Shown here: positions 18,925 through 27,364 of the stretch, piece by piece | Numbering within the stretch: position 1 is the stretch's first letter | How the letters are laid out: each line of letters opens with the position of its first letter | Source of the DNA: Nocardia bovistercoris | Lineage (GTDB): Bacteria > Actinomycetota > Actinomycetes > Mycobacteriales > Mycobacteriaceae | DNA length: 64,000 bases | Direction: 5' to 3' | Assembly: GCF_015674855.1 (NCBI RefSeq) | Contig: NZ_JADMLG010000001.1 | Location: 62,001-126,000 of the forward strand | Notes under the pieces: generated by a model | Seen by the model: the letters and a program-made list of their open reading frames with translations, nothing else | What the model was told of the DNA's origin: nothing | Databases searched by the model: none | Position numbers and translations under genes: made by a program

Positions 18925-20151
18925 ATGCGGGTACTCGTCACCGGCCATCAGGGCTATCTCGGCACCGTCATGGTTCCGGTGCTGCGGGCGCGGGGCCACG
19001 AGGTGACCGGACTCGACATCGGCTGGTTCGCCGACTGCGTCCTCGGCGACGCGCCGCAGGATCCGCCCGGACTCGCCGTCGACCTGCGCGAGGTCCGCGC
19101 CGAACACCTCGCCGGATTCGACGCGGTGATCCACCTGGCCGCGCTGTCCAACGATCCGCTCGGCGCGCTCGCGCCGCGGATCACCCACGACATCAACCAC
19201 CACGCTTCGGTGCGGCTCGCGCGCCTGGCCAAGGACGCGGGCGTGCGTCGATTCCTCTACGCCTCCACCTGTTCGGTGTACGGCGCGGCGGGCGACGGAC
19301 TGGTCGCCGAATCCGCGCCGCTGCGCCCGCTCACGCCCTACGCGCAGAGCAAGGTCAGGGTCGAGGACGATCTGGTGGCGCTCGCCGACGGCGATTTCAG
19401 CCCGGTCTTCCTGCGCAACGCGACCGCGTTCGGCTTCTCCCCGAGGCTGCGCGCCGACATCGTGCTCAACAATCTCGTCGGACACGCGGTGCTCGACGGT
19501 GTGGTCAAGGTGCTCTCCGACGGCACCCCGTGGCGTCCGCTGGTGCACGCCGAGGACATCGCGCGCGCGTTCGCGCGCTGCCTCGACGCGCCCGTCGAGG
19601 CGATCCACTGCCGCGCATACAACATCGGCGCCGAGGTCAACAATCTGACCGTCGCCGATATCGCGCACGCGGTGGCGGAGGTCGTGCCGGGCGCCGAGGT
19701 GCTGATCACCGGGGAGTCGGGGGCCGATCCACGTTCGTATCGGGTCGATTTCAGCGCCGCTCGGCGCGAACTCGGTTTCGAAGCGCTGTGGAGCGTGGCC
19801 GACGGGGCGGCGGAACTCGCCACCGAATACTGCGCGCGCGGACTCACCGCCGCGGATTTCACCGGGCGCTTCGTGCGCCTGGCGAGACTACGCGCCCTCG
19901 GTGAGCAGGGCGAGATCGATGCGGAACTGCGCAGGGTCGCGCCCGCGACGGCAGCACCCGCGGCGACATCGACCGAGACCGCGGCGACGACGTCGGCCGA
20001 GCTGTCCGATTCGGTGACACCGGAGCCGAAAGCGCAGGCGCCTGCCACGTCGACGACGCCCTCGCGTGCCGATTCGGCGTCGCTCTCCTCGGGAGCCGGT
20101 GGCATCGAATCGGCGCGGGCGGGCGGCGATCCGATCGGAGTCGGTGGCTGA
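18925..20151 (+). CDS. NAD-dependent nucleotide-sugar epimerase/dehydratase with low-complexity tail
   Basis: This extended SDR protein starts with the nucleotide-binding loop VTGHQGYLG. It has LAALSNDP, the serine motif YASTCSVYG and a catalytic YAQSK. Residues 1-335 cover the whole fold; the last 70 or so are Ala/Thr/Ser/Pro-rich low complexity, which is unusual for the family. It probably works on the CDP-sugar made by the preceding genes, as epimerase, dehydratase or reductase. It starts three bases after the PIG-L stop. Confidence 0.82.
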   Translation: MRVLVTGHQGYLGTVMVPVLRARGHEVTGLDIGWFADCVLGDAPQDPPGLAVDLREVRAEHLAGFDAVIHLAALSNDPLGALAPRITHDINHHASVRLARLAKDAGVRRFLYASTCSVYGAAGDGLVAESAPLRPLTPYAQSKVRVEDDLVALADGDFSPVFLRNATAFGFSPRLRADIVLNNLVGHAVLDGVVKVLSDGTPWRPLVHAEDIARAFARCLDAPVEAIHCRAYNIGAEVNNLTVADIAHAVAEVVPGAEVLITGESGADPRSYRVDFSAARRELGFEALWSVADGAAELATEYCARGLTAADFTGRFVRLARLRALGEQGEIDAELRRVAPATAAPAATSTETAATTSAELSDSVTPEPKAQAPATSTTPSRADSASLSSGAGGIESARAGGDPIGVGG

Positions 20152-20253
20152 TATGTCGGCGCAACAGAGAACGTCGCCACCGCCCCGATTGTCGCCACGG
20201 CCGAGAACGTCGCCGGGACCGTCGCGGTGGCGACGTGGCGAGGGGTGCGCGCG

Positions 20254-21378
20254 ATGACCGATCCGTTCGCCGATATCTGCCGGGGCTGCCGTAGCGGCGA
20301 TCTGGTGACCGTGCTCGATCTCGGGCGGATGCCAGCGGCCGATCACTTCCCGCCCGCCGCGCAGCCGGTGCGCGCGGACGAGGCCGTGCATCCGTTGACC
20401 ATGCGGCATTGCCGCGCCTGCGGTCTGACCCAGTTGGGGCCCGACGAGACCGACACCGCCGAGCCGCGCGGGGTTGAGCCGCGCGCGCTGCGGGAGCAGG
20501 CCGCCGACGCGGTCGCTCGGGTGGCGGCCTCGGGTTTGCTGACCGGGCGCGGCGTGCGCGAATTCGGTAGTCCGCACGGCGGTAGCTGGCTGGATCTGCT
20601 TGCCGCGCGCGGCTTCTCCCCCACCGAGGCGCCCGCCGATATCGTGCTCGACAGCTTCGGGTTGATGCACGAACCGGACCAGCGCGCCGCCTTCGCCGCG
20701 CGCGCCGCGGCCACCGCGCCGGACGGTGTGTTGCTGGTGCAGTACCATTCGGTGCATACCATCGTGGCAGGAGAACAGTGGAATGCGTTGCGGCACGGTC
20801 ACTTCGCGTACTACACACTGTCGGTCCTCACGGCCTTGCTGCGCGACGCGGGCATGGCGCCGGTCACCGCGTGGGAATTCGAGCTCTACGGCGGCACCGT
20901 GCTGATCGCGGCCGTGCACGCGGCGAACGCGCGCGAGGCGCCCGACGCAGCCATCGAACGCGTGCTCGCGCGGGAGTCGAGCGCCCGGGATCCCGAGGTG
21001 CTGCGCGGACTCCAGCGGGCCGCGGATCGGCAGGCTGTCGCGTTGCGCGAGGAACTGGGCGAGCTCGCCGCGCGGGGTAGCCGGGTGTACGCCTACGGTG
21101 CGGCCTCGCGCGCGGTGGCGCTGCTGCGGCTGGCGGGCGCGCATCGCGGCGTGCTGACCGCGGTCGCCGATGCCTCGCCCGCCAAACAGGGCAGGCGCAT
21201 GCCGGGCACCGACGTGCCGATCATCTCGCCCGAGGAACTCGTGGCGGCGCGACCGGACCGGGTGCTGCTCACGGTGCCCGATCTGCGCGCCGAGGTCGAG
21301 GATCGCTATCCGGAACTGGCCGGTCGCTGGCTCGTCGACGAACCGGCCGCGGTGACGGAGGTGCGCCCGAACCGGTAG
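20254..21378 (+). CDS. Degenerate sugar C-methyltransferase paralogue
   Basis: This 374-residue protein has the same three-domain plan as the enzyme at 16233: CRGC and CRAC zinc pairs, a central domain and a C-terminal domain with VYAYGAASRAVALLRLAG. However, the SAM loop is FGSPHGGSWLDLL, and the catalytic segment YHEHF of the active paralogue is RHGHF here, so Tyr and Glu are replaced. It may be a pseudo-enzyme, a regulator or an enzyme with altered chemistry. The ATG at 20254 has GAGGGG about 8 bases upstream; a GTG at 20227 is possible. Confidence 0.78.
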   Translation: MTDPFADICRGCRSGDLVTVLDLGRMPAADHFPPAAQPVRADEAVHPLTMRHCRACGLTQLGPDETDTAEPRGVEPRALREQAADAVARVAASGLLTGRGVREFGSPHGGSWLDLLAARGFSPTEAPADIVLDSFGLMHEPDQRAAFAARAAATAPDGVLLVQYHSVHTIVAGEQWNALRHGHFAYYTLSVLTALLRDAGMAPVTAWEFELYGGTVLIAAVHAANAREAPDAAIERVLARESSARDPEVLRGLQRAADRQAVALREELGELAARGSRVYAYGAASRAVALLRLAGAHRGVLTAVADASPAKQGRRMPGTDVPIISPEELVAARPDRVLLTVPDLRAEVEDRYPELAGRWLVDEPAAVTEVRPNR

Positions 21379-21717
21379 TCCGCGCCAACGGCCTGACCTG
21401 GTGTGAGGTCGCCCACGTGCGATGGGAGGGGTTCCCACCGCCGGGAAATCGAGATAGCTTTTATATTGCTGTGATCTGCGACGAGGGCTTTATGGAAATT
21501 TTCGGAACGGTGCCGACAATGTATCGGCGAGCCGCATCCCACTTGTTCATCTCCGGTATTCCTACGCGATTCCCATCGCTACCGGCGCGATTGTCCATCC
21601 GTATCGCCGAGCGGGCGTGACCGAGCAGAGCACGCTCCGCCCGCCGCTCCCGATCAATTCAGGTCATATTGCCACCATGTTGCCGAATTCATTTTTATTC
21701 CTCTAAAAGGAGGGGAA
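21379..21717. other. 339-base AT-rich intergenic region
   Basis: This gap is clearly less GC-rich than the flanking genes and ends in a very strong ribosome site (AAAGGAGGGG at 21706-21715). It likely holds a promoter for the glycosyltransferase block. A 67-codon open frame inside has atypical composition and no start signal, so I did not call it. Confidence 0.5.
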
Positions 21718-22548
21718 GTGGTCAGCCTTTCGATCTGTGTCCCCGCCTATGAGGCCGGACGGACACTGGAACCGACCCTGCGCTCGATCCTGAGCCAGGA
21801 CGCCGATTTCGAATTACTCGTCCTCGACAACGCGAGCACCGACGCCACCGGCGAGATCGCGGCCTCCTTCGGCGACCCGCGATTGCGCCTGGAACGCAAC
21901 GAGACCACGCTGCCGATCGGCGACAACTGGAACCGCGCCATCCGGCTGTCCACCGGCGACCTGGTGAAGGTCGTGTGCGCCGACGACATCCTGCTGCCTG
22001 GATCGCTCAACGCGCAGCTCGAGATCATGAGCGATCCGAGGTTCGCCATCAGCTCCTCGCGATTCCAGGTCATCGACGAAAGCGGCACCCTGCTCGAGAC
22101 CGGACTCGGCCTGCCGGGACTGCGCGGCGTGCACAGTCCGCGTTCACTGGCGCGCACCATCGTGCGGCGCGGTCCCGCCGACTTCGGGCCGACCGCGGCC
22201 GCCATGTTCCGCCGCGAACACTTCGACCGCGTCGGCGGCCTGCGCGGCGACCTGGTCTTCCCCATGGACGTCGACCTGTTCGCCCGCGTCGGACAGTTCG
22301 GCCTGTTCTTCGGGCTCACCGAGGTCGCCGCCGCCTGGCGCGATTCGACGTTCAACCTCTGCAGCCAGACCTCGACGGTCAGCAAGCTCATGGAAACGCT
22401 GCGCTTCCACCACCGACTCGCCCGCGACTGCCCCCGCCTGCTCTCCCCGCTGGACATCGCCATCGGCGACCTGCGACTTGCCCGCACGGCCCTGCAACGG
22501 CTCGGGGTGCGCGCGAGCGCGTTGCTGCGCGCCCGGATCGGACGCTGA
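21718..22548 (+). CDS. Family 2 glycosyltransferase
   Basis: This is an inverting GT-A fold transferase of 276 residues. The start SLSICVPAYEAGRTLEPTLR, the nucleotide segment LLVLDNASTDATGEI and the acidic VCADDILLPGSL are typical of GT2. FPMDVDLFARVG near residue 185 is the acceptor-side acidic region. The GTG at 21718 sits at the right distance from AAAGGAGGGG. It probably adds a sugar to the lipid-linked repeat unit on the cytoplasmic face. Confidence 0.88.
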   Translation: MVSLSICVPAYEAGRTLEPTLRSILSQDADFELLVLDNASTDATGEIAASFGDPRLRLERNETTLPIGDNWNRAIRLSTGDLVKVVCADDILLPGSLNAQLEIMSDPRFAISSSRFQVIDESGTLLETGLGLPGLRGVHSPRSLARTIVRRGPADFGPTAAAMFRREHFDRVGGLRGDLVFPMDVDLFARVGQFGLFFGLTEVAAAWRDSTFNLCSQTSTVSKLMETLRFHHRLARDCPRLLSPLDIAIGDLRLARTALQRLGVRASALLRARIGR

Positions 22549-22611
22549 GGTTGCGATGGCGATGACGCACGGATGGGCGATGTACGCGACCACGACGACG
22601 CGGAGGTGGCG

Positions 22612-23694
22612 ATGACGGTGTCGCGATCCCCGTTGCGCGTGCACATGACCGGTTCGGAGTGGTTCGGCTCCGCGCCGGGCGGGCTCAACCGCTATTTCAC
22701 CGACCTGTATGCGGCGCTGGCCGCGCATCCCGACGCGCGGGTGTCGGCCGCGGCCTTCGGCGCCGCACCCGAGGGCGCCACGTCCTGGGGGCCGACCGGT
22801 GGTTCGACGCTGCGGCGCGCGCGCACCGCTTATCTGGACCGCGACCGGTCCGAACCGGCCATCCTCGACCGGCATTTCGCGCTGTACGGCCCGCGACCGC
22901 GCGGCGAGCAGGCCCTCGTCGTGCATTTCCACGGGCCGTGGGCGGCCGAGAGTCAGGCCGCGGGCGCAGGCCCGTTGGCCGTGCGCGCCAAATTCGCGGT
23001 GGAACGGATGCGGGCCGCGGGGGCGCGTCGTTTCGTCGTGCTGTCCGAGCATTTCCGCGACCTGTTGGTCGAGCGGTACGGGGTGCGGCCCGAGGCGGTG
23101 CGGGTCGTGCCGCCCGGTGTCGACCTCGAGCGGTTCCGTCCGCGCGCACCCGAACGCGCGGCCGAGGGGCCCGTGGTGCTGTGCGTGCGCAGGCTCGAAC
23201 ACCGGATGGGCATCGACGTGCTGCTGCGCGGCTGGCCGTCGGTGGTCGCGGCGCGGCCGGACGCCGAGCTGGTGATCGTCGGCACCGGCACCGCCGAGGC
23301 ACACCTGCGGGAACTCGCGCGCACCTGCGCCGACACCGTGACCTTCGCGGGCCACACCACCGACGAACACCTCACCGAGTTGTACGCGCGGGCGCACTGC
23401 ACCGTCGTCCCCTCGCTGACCTTGGAAGGCTTCGGTCTGATCGCGCTCGAATCGCTGGCCTCGGGTCGCGCGCCGATCGTCACCGACTGCGGCGGTCTGC
23501 CGGATTCGGTGCGCGCGCTCGACCCGTCGCTGATCGTGCCATCGGGTGACGCCGAAGCGCTCGCCGCACGCCTGATCACCGCGCTCGACGGCGACCTGCC
23601 CGATGCCGAACGCTGCCGCATGCACGCCGAGACCTTCTCCTGGTCCGCCGCCGCCGACCGGCACATCGCCCTGTACCGGGAGCTCATCGGATGA
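22612..23694 (+). CDS. Family 4 glycosyltransferase
   Basis: This is a retaining GT-B fold transferase of 360 residues. An N-terminal acceptor domain (GGLNRYFTDLYAAL) precedes the donor domain with VVLCVRRLEHRMGIDVLLRG and the E-x7-E motif LEGFGLIALESLASG. I chose the ATG at 22612 because CGGAGG precedes it at good spacing; an in-frame ATG at 22573 would add 13 charged residues. Its stop overlaps the next start by ATGA. Confidence 0.87.
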   Translation: MTVSRSPLRVHMTGSEWFGSAPGGLNRYFTDLYAALAAHPDARVSAAAFGAAPEGATSWGPTGGSTLRRARTAYLDRDRSEPAILDRHFALYGPRPRGEQALVVHFHGPWAAESQAAGAGPLAVRAKFAVERMRAAGARRFVVLSEHFRDLLVERYGVRPEAVRVVPPGVDLERFRPRAPERAAEGPVVLCVRRLEHRMGIDVLLRGWPSVVAARPDAELVIVGTGTAEAHLRELARTCADTVTFAGHTTDEHLTELYARAHCTVVPSLTLEGFGLIALESLASGRAPIVTDCGGLPDSVRALDPSLIVPSGDAEALAARLITALDGDLPDAERCRMHAETFSWSAAADRHIALYRELIG

Positions 23695-24854
23695 TCAGCG
23701 CGGTCTTCCTCACCCACACCGCCGCCCCGTCGGGGGCGGAACTGGCGACGCTGCGCCTGCTCACCGCGTTGGCGCGGGACGGCAGGGTGCGCGCGTCCGT
23801 GCTGCTCACCGCCGACGGTCCGCTGGTCGCGCTGCTGGAAGCGCGCGACATACCGGTGACGGTGTGGCGCAACGACTTCGACAGCCGCTCGCTGACCATC
23901 GCGGGCTCGGGCCCGCTGCGCCTGCTCGGCGGCGCACGCGATCTGATGCGCCTCGGCCGCGGCCTCGGCGCCGAGGTCAGCGCGGCGGGCGCCGACGTGG
24001 TGGTCGCGCAGAGCACCAAGGCGCTGCTCATGGGGGCCATCGCGGCGCGGCGCGCGGGCGTGCCGCTGGTGTGGCAGGTGCACGATCGCATCGCCGCGGA
24101 CTACTTCGGCGGCCCACTGGCGTTCGGGCTGCGAGTACTCGGCTGGCTGGCCGTGCGAGGGGTCGTGGCCAACAGCCGTTCCACCCTGCGGACACTGTTC
24201 ACCCCGGGCAGGCGCGCGGTCGTCGCGTATCCGGGGCTCGAACCGGGTCGCGCGGTCGAGCGCGAGGCACAGCGCGCTCCCGACGCGGTGCGGATCGTGA
24301 TGGTCGGCCGCCTCACCCCGTGGAAGGGCCAGGACGTACTGCTGCGCGCCCTCCCGCTGCTGCGGCATCGTCCCGCGGCGGTCACGCTGGTCGGCGGCGC
24401 CTTCTTCGACGAGGAGGAGTTCGGCGACCGACTGCGCGCGCTCGCCGCCGAACTCGACGTGCCGGTGGAATTCGCCGGACACGTGGACGATCCCACCGAC
24501 CACTTCGCCGCCGCCGACATCGCGGTACACGCCTCGGTCACCCCCGAACCGTTCGGACAGGTCGTGGTCGAGGCGATGCGCGCCGGATGCGCGGTGATCG
24601 CCGCCGACGCGGGCGGGCCGACCGAGATCGTGCGCGACGGACGCGACGGCGTCCTGGTCACACCGGGCGCCCCGGCCGCGCTCGCCGCCGCCCTCGACCG
24701 GTTGATCGCCGATCCGGCATTGCGCGCGCGGCTGGCCGAATCCGGTCGGGCGCGGGCCGCCGACTTCGGCATCGAGGAGACCGCGCGCGTCGTCACCGGA
24801 CTGCTCGCCACCGTGCTGCGCCGCGACGCCGACTCCACGGCGGTGCCGCGATGA
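23691..24854 (+). CDS. Family 4 glycosyltransferase
   Basis: This is a second GT-B fold transferase, 387 residues. The N-terminal HTAAPSGAELATLRLL region suits a GT4 acceptor domain. The donor domain shows IVMVGRLTPWKGQDVLLRAL and the E-x7-E motif PEPFGQVVVEAMRAG. Overlaps of four bases at both ends indicate tight co-translation with its neighbours. Specificity cannot be read from sequence. Confidence 0.87.
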   Translation: MISAVFLTHTAAPSGAELATLRLLTALARDGRVRASVLLTADGPLVALLEARDIPVTVWRNDFDSRSLTIAGSGPLRLLGGARDLMRLGRGLGAEVSAAGADVVVAQSTKALLMGAIAARRAGVPLVWQVHDRIAADYFGGPLAFGLRVLGWLAVRGVVANSRSTLRTLFTPGRRAVVAYPGLEPGRAVEREAQRAPDAVRIVMVGRLTPWKGQDVLLRALPLLRHRPAAVTLVGGAFFDEEEFGDRLRALAAELDVPVEFAGHVDDPTDHFAAADIAVHASVTPEPFGQVVVEAMRAGCAVIAADAGGPTEIVRDGRDGVLVTPGAPAALAAALDRLIADPALRARLAESGRARAADFGIEETARVVTGLLATVLRRDADSTAVPR

Positions 24855-26335
24855 CCCGTTTCGCCGAGCGCACGGTCCCGATCCGGATCGTGCCGCGCCA
24901 CTACCCGGTTTCGCTGGACGGCCTGCGCGGCCCCGAATACGACCCGCCTACCGAGAAGATCAAGTTACCTGTCGCGCTCGACATGCCGACCAATACCGAC
25001 ATGCCGACCGTCAAACTGCCCGTCATCACCGTCTCGCTGCTCGAAGCCGGTGCGCTGCCGGGAGTTTCGGGGCCGAGCTCACGTGGCAAGGAGATCTTCG
25101 GGGTGATCCGCGACATCGCCTACGTGAGCTTCGGCAAGTACGGCCAGTACCTGGTGACAGTGGCCACGCTGCCGATCATCGCCCGCGTACTCGGCGCGTC
25201 CGGGCTCGGCCTGCTCGCCATCGGCATGTCGTCCTACTTCCTCGGCTCGCTCGTAGTCGACCTCGGGATCACCTCCTTCCTCGCCGCGCGCGTCCAGGAA
25301 TCGGGGACCCGCGAAGACCTGGTCAACCGCACGCGCGGCACCTATCTGGCGATCCGCGCGGGCATCCTCGGCATCCTCGGCCTCGCGCTCGCGGTCGGCA
25401 TCGCGGCGAAGGCGCCCGAACATCTGCACATGATCCTGCTCGGACTGTTCGTCGGCGGGTTCTGGTCCATGTCCGAGGACTGGGTGCTGATCGGACAAGG
25501 CCGGTTCGGCGCGTCGACGATCTATCAGGGCGTGGCGCGACTGGCCTACCTCGGTCTGCTGCTCCTGCTGCTGCCGCGCTGGCCGACCGCGTCCATGGCA
25601 CTGCTGTGCCTGCTCGCGTCGGCCGCCGTGAGCGTGGCGTTGACCTGGTGGGATTCCTGGCGCGGCTTCGGCCCGCCCGCGCGGCCGCGCGAGGTGCTCA
25701 CCCTGCTGCGGGTGGCCGCGCCGGTGGTCACCGGGCGGCTGATGGTGACCAGCTACGGGCAGGGTTCGGCCACGGTCTACGGTTCGGTGCTCGACGCGGT
25801 GTCGCTCGGCCTGTACTCGGCCGCCGACCGCCTGGTGCGCGCCGTGCAATCCCTGCTCGACCCCATCGGATTCGCGCTGCTGCCCAGGATGGCCCGGCGC
25901 GGCGGCAGCGAGCGGTTCTGGCCCGACGCCCTGCGCGCGTTGGCCGCCTGCGTCGGCGCGGCGGTGATCGCGTGCGCACTGCTGTGGGTCGCCGCGCCGA
26001 CGGTGATCGTGCTGGTCTTCGGCGAGGAATTCCAGGGCGCGGTCGACGTGCTGCGGCTGGAAGCCCTGATCCTGCCCGCCACCACCGTCACCTCCTTTGT
26101 CACCACGGCCGTCCTGCCGGTTCGGCAGGACACCGTCGGCGTGTTGATCGGCGCGGTGACCGGCACCGCCGTCGCGGCGATCGCACTGCTGCTGGCGCTG
26201 CGCACGCACTCGCTGTGGACGCTCGTCGGTGGCATCGTGGCCGCCGAATTCGCGGTGGCCGTCTGGTATCTCGCGCGTATGCGCGGGTTGATCGTCCGAG
26301 AACGCGCCGCGGCCGCCGCGGCGCGGCGAAAGTGA
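24851..26335 (+). CDS. wzx: Wzx-type polysaccharide flippase
   Basis: This 494-residue membrane protein belongs to the MOP/PST group that flips lipid-linked repeat units across the membrane. After an unusual N-terminal extension of about 85 residues, the family start DIAYVSFGKYGQYLVTVATL is followed by about 12 hydrophobic segments ending near residue 480. The extension contains a near-repeat of the string KLPV. It overlaps the upstream transferase by ATGA. A different MOP-family transporter is possible but context favours Wzx. Confidence 0.82.
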   Translation: MTRFAERTVPIRIVPRHYPVSLDGLRGPEYDPPTEKIKLPVALDMPTNTDMPTVKLPVITVSLLEAGALPGVSGPSSRGKEIFGVIRDIAYVSFGKYGQYLVTVATLPIIARVLGASGLGLLAIGMSSYFLGSLVVDLGITSFLAARVQESGTREDLVNRTRGTYLAIRAGILGILGLALAVGIAAKAPEHLHMILLGLFVGGFWSMSEDWVLIGQGRFGASTIYQGVARLAYLGLLLLLLPRWPTASMALLCLLASAAVSVALTWWDSWRGFGPPARPREVLTLLRVAAPVVTGRLMVTSYGQGSATVYGSVLDAVSLGLYSAADRLVRAVQSLLDPIGFALLPRMARRGGSERFWPDALRALAACVGAAVIACALLWVAAPTVIVLVFGEEFQGAVDVLRLEALILPATTVTSFVTTAVLPVRQDTVGVLIGAVTGTAVAAIALLLALRTHSLWTLVGGIVAAEFAVAVWYLARMRGLIVRERAAAAAARRK

Positions 26336-26341
26336 GACGCG

Positions 26342-27346
26342 ATGAAGATCCTCTTCGTCGGCGACGATTGGCTCGGCAGCAATGCCCGCTCGCTCGCCGA
26401 AGGTTTCCGGGCACGCGGGCACGAGATCATGGTGATCGACTCGACCCCGGCCACGCTGCCGCCGCGGCTGTCGCCCTCGTGGGCCTACGCGAAATCCCAT
26501 GAGCGGCGCGCGCCGTGGACCGTCGAACACGTGCACACGCGACTCGAGCGCGCGGCCGCCGAACTACGGCCCGACCTGGTGTTCGCGTTCAAATCGGTGC
26601 ATCTCGACCAGCGCCGCCTGCTCGACATCCCGGCGGCGCTACATGTGCATTACAGTCCCGACGATGTGTCGAACCCGGTCAACACCACCCCGAGCTATCT
26701 GGCCACCGAGTCGGAATGGGATCTGGTGGTCACGACCAAGCGGCACAACGTGCGCGAACTGCTCGACCGCGGCGCCAGGAACGCCCTGTTCGTGCGCAGC
26801 GCCTACGACCCGGCCTGGCATCATCCGAGCGCGCGCCGCACGAGCAGGCAGTACCTGGTCGGCTTCATCGGCGCGTGCCGTCCCGACCGCCGCGACGGCA
26901 TGGTGTCGCTGGCCCGCACCTACGGCGCCCAACTGCTGGTGCGCGGCCCCGGTTGGCGGCGGGTGCGCCAGCTGCGCACCACGCGCGCCGAGATCGGCGG
27001 CGCGGTGTACGGCGAGGACTTCTCCATCGCGGTGGCCTCGGTGACCGCGAACCTCGTGCTGCTCAACTCCGACAACCGCGACACCCACACCTGCCGCACC
27101 TTCGAAGTGCCCGCGGCGGGCGGACTGTTCGTCGGCGAACGCACCGACGAGCACGCCGAACTGCTCTCCGACGGCGCCGAGGCGTACCTGTTCTCCAGCC
27201 GCGACGAACTCGACGACATCCTGGAGCGCTGCGTGGCGTTCCCGGACGAGGTCGCCAAGGTCGCCGCCGCCGGGCACCGCCGAATCGTGGAGGGCGGGCA
27301 CAGCTACGCCGACCGTGCCGAGGAGATCCTGCGTGCGCTCGGCTGA
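26342..27346 (+). CDS. CgeB-like glycosyltransferase
   Basis: This is a GT-B-like protein of 334 residues related to the CgeB / DUF3880 group. It starts MKILFVGDDWLGSNARSLA and has VHYSPDDVSNPVN and the late sugar-nucleotide segment DTHTCRTFEVPAAGGLFV. Homologues sit in surface-glycan loci and transfer sugars to polysaccharide or glycopeptide acceptors. It starts six bases after the flippase gene. The donor is unknown. Confidence 0.78.
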   Translation: MKILFVGDDWLGSNARSLAEGFRARGHEIMVIDSTPATLPPRLSPSWAYAKSHERRAPWTVEHVHTRLERAAAELRPDLVFAFKSVHLDQRRLLDIPAALHVHYSPDDVSNPVNTTPSYLATESEWDLVVTTKRHNVRELLDRGARNALFVRSAYDPAWHHPSARRTSRQYLVGFIGACRPDRRDGMVSLARTYGAQLLVRGPGWRRVRQLRTTRAEIGGAVYGEDFSIAVASVTANLVLLNSDNRDTHTCRTFEVPAAGGLFVGERTDEHAELLSDGAEAYLFSSRDELDDILERCVAFPDEVAKVAAAGHRRIVEGGHSYADRAEEILRALG

Positions 27347-27364
27347 GACCGCGGGGGCGCGGCC

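Noticed and set aside
21417..21620. 67-codon frame in the gap before the GT2 gene
   Set aside because: Composition and codon use are unlike the neighbours, no ribosome site precedes it, and the strong site at 21706-21715 belongs to the next gene.
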